A DNA stretch of 64,000 nt, from NCBI GenBank assembly GCA_039654915.1, contig CM077594.1:110994893-111058892 (forward strand). Reading direction: 5' to 3'. The number at the start of each line of letters is the position of its first letter. Within the stretch, counting starts at the first letter, position 1. Both the position numbers and the translations under genes were made by a program. This document shows, piece after piece, positions 61,373 through 64,000 of this stretch. The DNA is from Aquilaria yunnanensis (taxonomy: Eukaryota > Streptophyta > Magnoliopsida > Malvales > Thymelaeaceae). A model generated the notes under the pieces. That model did no database searches and had not been told where the DNA came from. It saw nothing but the letters and a program-made list of their open reading frames with translations.

Positions 61373-61921
61373 ATGGAGTCTTCTCTTTCCGCCATACGAA
61401 AGTATTTTCCTTCCTTCCCAATAAATGTTCTTAAAAAGATTTATCAAGCTAGATGTGAACGATTCAGAGTATTTATGCACAAAGGCATTCCTGATAATGT
61501 GCGGTGGCTAATTGAAGCTAAGGTTCGTTCAGCTGGTGAAGTTCCAGAAGCGTTCTTTCCCCGTATGCCCGGCTTTGGTAAAAGCGCTTATGCAAAAAAA
61601 AAAAAGAGCAAAGAGGCTAGGCGTTTGTCATAATTGTGGATGGTGGATTTGCGGCAATAAATGTCGTTCTCCAGGAGTGATCACCAGAAATCGTAATGAT
61701 AGAATAAGATTCATTAAGAATGGCTTGCATAAGGAATCTCTAGAAGATATTCGAGAGGTTCTTGAAGCGCATTCTTCGGAATAGTGCAATTTGAGGTTGT
61801 TGGATTATGGATAATTTTCCAAAAAGAACGAGATCGTTACAGTCTTGGGAATCTGACCCTAAACGACCCTGTTTGCCAGTTTGTGAGAAAGCTAGATGAG
61901 ATACAAATCACCGATTCATAG
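61373..61921 (+). pseudogene. Cys/Arg-rich nucleic-acid-binding-like protein, copy 3 (two frameshifts)
   Basis: 765 bp after copy 2, again 549 bp to the equivalent TAG (61919). A 12-A run at 61594-61605, inside the basic region, carries one extra base. A one-base loss near 61776 restores the frame, but in the shifted frame a TAG (61782) would end translation first. The finger is CHNCGWWICGNKC. Apart from these lesions the N-terminal frame is open. The homopolymer shift could be a sequencing error, but the second lesion is not in a homopolymer. TATA module 66 bp upstream. Confidence 0.58.
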
Positions 61922-61975
61922 AAAGCATTGAAGCCATTACTGGACGCAAAGCCAGTGGAAGACGAGGATCAAAGT

Positions 61976-62500
61976 CACGATTACTGTACGTGCTAGCTGT
62001 CGCTTTTGAAATTTTCCTCCCCTTTTGGTAATAATGTATCCACTCTTGACGTGAGCAACAGTCACGATTACTGTACGTGCTAGCTGTCATTTTTGAAATT
62101 TTCCTCCCCTTTTGGTAATAATGTATCCACTCCTGACGTGAACCAAAGTCACGATTACTGTACGTGCTAGCTGTCGCTTTTGAAATTTTCCTCCCCTTTC
62201 GGCGATAATGTATCCACTCCTGACATGAGCCATAGTCACGATACTGTACATGCTAGCTGTCACTTTTAAAATTTTCCTCCTCCTTTGGCAATAATGTACC
62301 CACTCCTGACACGGACTACTGTATATAGCTGCCACTTTTGAAATTTTCCTTCACTTCCGACAATCACGTACCTACTCCTGACATAAGCTACAATCGCGAC
62401 TACTGTATATTTTAGTTGCTTTTGAAATTTTCCTCCTTTTTTGATGATAATGTACCCACTCCCGACCTGAGCCATAGTCGTGACTACTGTGTATAGCTGG
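61976..62500 (+). repeat. 87-bp tandem array between copy 3 and the LOG-like gene
   Basis: CACGATTACTGTACGTGCTA recurs at 61976, 62063 and 62150, with a variant at 62237, exactly 87 bp apart; looser units follow near 62317, 62393 and 62478. Units also carry TTTGAAATTTTCCTCCCCTTT and AATGTATCCACTCCTGAC. Single relatives of the unit follow copies 1 and 2, so the array is an expansion of the 3' flank of the Cys/Arg-rich gene. Confidence 0.9.
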
Positions 62501-62544
62501 CAATAATGTATCCACTCTTGAGAATAAAATTATTACTTTATCTT

Positions 62545-62562
62545 TTCATCTCTATAAATATA
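62545..62562 (+). promoter_or_regulatory. TATA module before the LOG-like gene
   Basis: TTCATCTCTATAAATATA, 48 bp from the TATAAATA start to the LOG ATG. It shares the TTCATC-x-CTATAAAT core with the two modules upstream although the downstream gene is different. Confidence 0.5.
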
Positions 62563-62600
62563 TCCTTTTTTCTTCTTTTCTCACAAGGGTAAGGATAGGA

Positions 62601-63230
62601 ATGGAGAAAACCCCAACTCGTAAATCCCGAAGTATTTGTGTATTTTCTGGGGCTTTTCCTGGAAAAGATGAAGAGTATTTAAAGGCAGCCAACCATTTGG
62701 GTAGAGTATTAGCTGAGCGAAAAATACATTTAGTTTATGGAGGAGGTAGTGTCGGATTAATGAGAGGTGTAGCATCAGCAGCATCTTTAGGAGGAAGTCA
62801 AGTTTTGGGCATCATCCCTGGACCTTTGAAATTTGTTTCTGGGGGCACGATTGGAGAAGAATTAGTGGTTAAAAATTTGCAAGAGCGTGTGTTACAAATG
62901 CTTTTAAATGCTGATGCTTTTATCACTCTACCAGGTGGTTTTGGCACATTGAGAGAAGTCTTTCAAATTGCTTCCATGGCCCAACTTAATTTGCATAAAA
63001 AACCCATTGGGCTTTTGAATGTTAACAATTTCTTTACAGGTCTGATAGCTTTTATGGATTATGCTATGTAGAAGAATTTCATATCAAGAGTGGCACGGCG
63101 AATTATAATATCCGCAAAAACTGCTGAAGAATTGCTAGATAAAATACAAGCTTTTGTTCCTGAACCAGATCCAGCAATGATTCGGATAGACTGGACACGA
63201 CAGTCTTTCCCGACCAGTTCACTCCCATAA
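62601..63230 (+). pseudogene. LOG-type cytokinin riboside 5'-monophosphate phosphoribohydrolase, intronless, one premature stop
   Basis: LOG enzymes release active cytokinin bases from their ribotides in one step. The frame from 62601 runs to TAG at 63069-63071 (156 codons) and is open again, in register, to TAA at 63228, giving 209 codons, the usual LOG length. Motifs: SICVFSGAFPG (N-terminal Rossmann strand), VYGGGSVGLMRGVA (GGGxxGLM nucleotide loop), the Arg in LQERV, and LPGGFGTLREVF, the PGGxGTxxE signature. After the TAG the frame reads SARxxI-like helix sequence and then DKIQAF. The position of the stop suggests a GAG to TAG change. Plant LOG genes have several introns; this copy has none, so it is a retro-copy or of non-plant origin. 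The truncated 156-aa product would keep the active-site motif but lose the C-terminal helices. Confidence 0.85.
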
Positions 63231-63839
63231 TGGTCCTCTACTCACCCTGTTGAAGTATTGTGGAAGAAAGAAGCGATCTGATCCGTTTTTCTTGTCCTTT
63301 CGTTTTAATTATCAGCATTTTCTTTCGCGTTTCAGTTTTTCTTTTCAGGGAATTTCTTTTTTTATAGGATAGTTTCACCCATGCTGATATTAAAACCATA
63401 GGACAATGCTTTTAGGTTGGAATGGCTGAGTAAAGAGTAATTTTTGTTACTCTTGAGACGCATCCTATTAGGTCTACTAGGCATAACATTTTAGGGTAGT
63501 TAAGCTTTAACTTTATTTGGATGACATATCTCACAAGGGAATCTATATTTACTAAAGAAAATATTAGATGAACCTTGGATATTGATTCCAAACATCCGTT
63601 CCCTTTACATAATTTGTCAGTGTTATTGTTTTCATCAAGATTCACTCATCTTATCGAAGTCTAAATTTCTGCACTCACCTATTATGAAAATTCACACTTC
63701 CAAATAGAACATTTCAACTTCGATTGTCTGAGGTACTTAAAAAGGAGGAAAGAGTTTTTCTCCACAATCAAAATCAATTTCGAAAACAATCAATTTTCAT
63801 CATCGGGGTTTTAAGGATGGAACCTTTGCCTCGAAAACA
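63231..63839. other. 3' interior of the cargo element
   Basis: No gene. The purine tract AAAAAGGAGGAAAGAG (63738-63753) could be a PPT, but it lies about 90 bp before the LTR match. GAAAACAATCA occurs twice (63782 and 63833), the second at the junction with LTR sequence. Confidence 0.45.
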
Positions 63840-64000
63840 ATCATTAAATAGACATAGAAGACAACATAAAATTTTTGATTTGATATGTATCTTTATAGTT
63901 TAATTTTAATTATTGTAATGCATTAAATGTGTATCAAATTATTAGAAATCCGTCCTAAGATGGATTATTTGTTCCATATCCGGGTGGTCCGATAGGATCT
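63840..64000 (+). repeat. Second LTR copy, 5'-truncated, cut by the window edge
   Basis: 161 bases equal to 51162-51322 with a constant offset of 12678 and no mismatch seen. The match starts 1705 bp into the LTR, so the first two-thirds of this LTR are missing at the junction. Confidence 0.9.

Larger units (their letters stand above)
49457..64000 (+). mobile_element. Non-autonomous LTR element (Tat-like / LARD-like) carrying cargo genes
   Basis: The 5' LTR (49457-51976) is followed after 3 bp by the PBS TGGCGACTCCACTGGGGA (51980-51997). The interior runs to 63839 and the sequence then re-enters the LTR (63840-64000 matches 51162-51322). No RT, RNase H or integrase motif is visible in about 11.9 kb, even after subtracting the nested solo LTR. 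The TGTTGACACCC start, this PBS, GGGGGGCAA purine motifs (57504, 58614, 58674) and internal satellite-like arrays resemble plant Tat/Ogre-type Ty3-gypsy elements; the lineage is inferred because no RT is available. Cargo: three Cys/Arg-rich gene copies and a LOG-like gene. Confidence 0.75.

Noticed and set aside
1..64000. CRISPR arrays, bacterial operons, rRNA genes
   Set aside because: None present; the tandem arrays seen lack unique spacers and the gene structures are plant nuclear.

Overview
This is a eudicot plant nuclear window. The evidence is multi-exon genes with GT/AG introns and AT-rich intergenic DNA (a CONSTANS-type gene, an NSP-interacting kinase), an intronless mitochondrial-type PPR gene, and abundant plant LTR retrotransposons, Mutator-like long-TIR elements and AT-rich MITEs. 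The species cannot be fixed from the sequence.

Layout. 1-8512: a nearly complete, minus-strand Ty3/gypsy chromovirus (Tekay/Del-like) with an intact 1580-codon Gag-Pol frame. Its two LTRs show no difference that I could find over 1176 compared bases, so it is a very recent insertion; its left LTR runs off the window. 10348-10559: a broken YOS1/IER3IP1-like gene. 12263-14470 (minus): a two-exon CONSTANS/COL gene with two B-boxes, a CCT domain and a COP1-type VP tail. 18392-24350: a decayed minus-strand Ty1/copia element with a 1.4 kb Mutator-like foldback element nested inside it (9-bp target duplication). 26919-30389 (minus): a complete 11-exon LRR receptor kinase of the NIK family; the exons splice in frame to 624 aa. 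31.3-32.3, 33.4-34.5 and 39.2-40.5 kb: three more long-TIR elements. Three related AT-rich MITE copies lie near 34.7, 40.7 and 47.5 kb. 45438-47399 (minus): a 653-aa P-class PPR protein gene.

49457 to the right edge: the most unusual region. A 2.5 kb LTR is followed by a primer-binding site and about 11.9 kb of internal sequence in which I find no reverse transcriptase or integrase. The internal part holds a gag-like start interrupted by a 3.07 kb solo LTR (5-bp target duplication), a 124-bp satellite-like array, a 142-bp array, three tandem copies of a 549-bp gene for a Cys- and Arg-rich protein, an 87-bp array, and an intronless LOG-type (cytokinin riboside-monophosphate phosphoribohydrolase) gene. 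The last 161 bases repeat the inside of the 5' LTR without a difference seen. The triplicated protein has a basic stretch followed directly by a C-x2-C...C-x3-C finger, an arrangement like that of the nucleic-acid-binding proteins of carla-like plant RNA viruses. A similar TATA module (TTCATC-A/T-CTATAAAT) precedes copies 2 and 3 and the LOG gene. All four cargo genes are broken in this copy.

The working interpretation, which is inference, is a non-autonomous LTR element that picked up independently promoted cargo of possible viral and host-like metabolic origin. The ordinary host genes (COL, NIK, PPR) are unrelated single genes separated by transposon debris, not a functional cluster.
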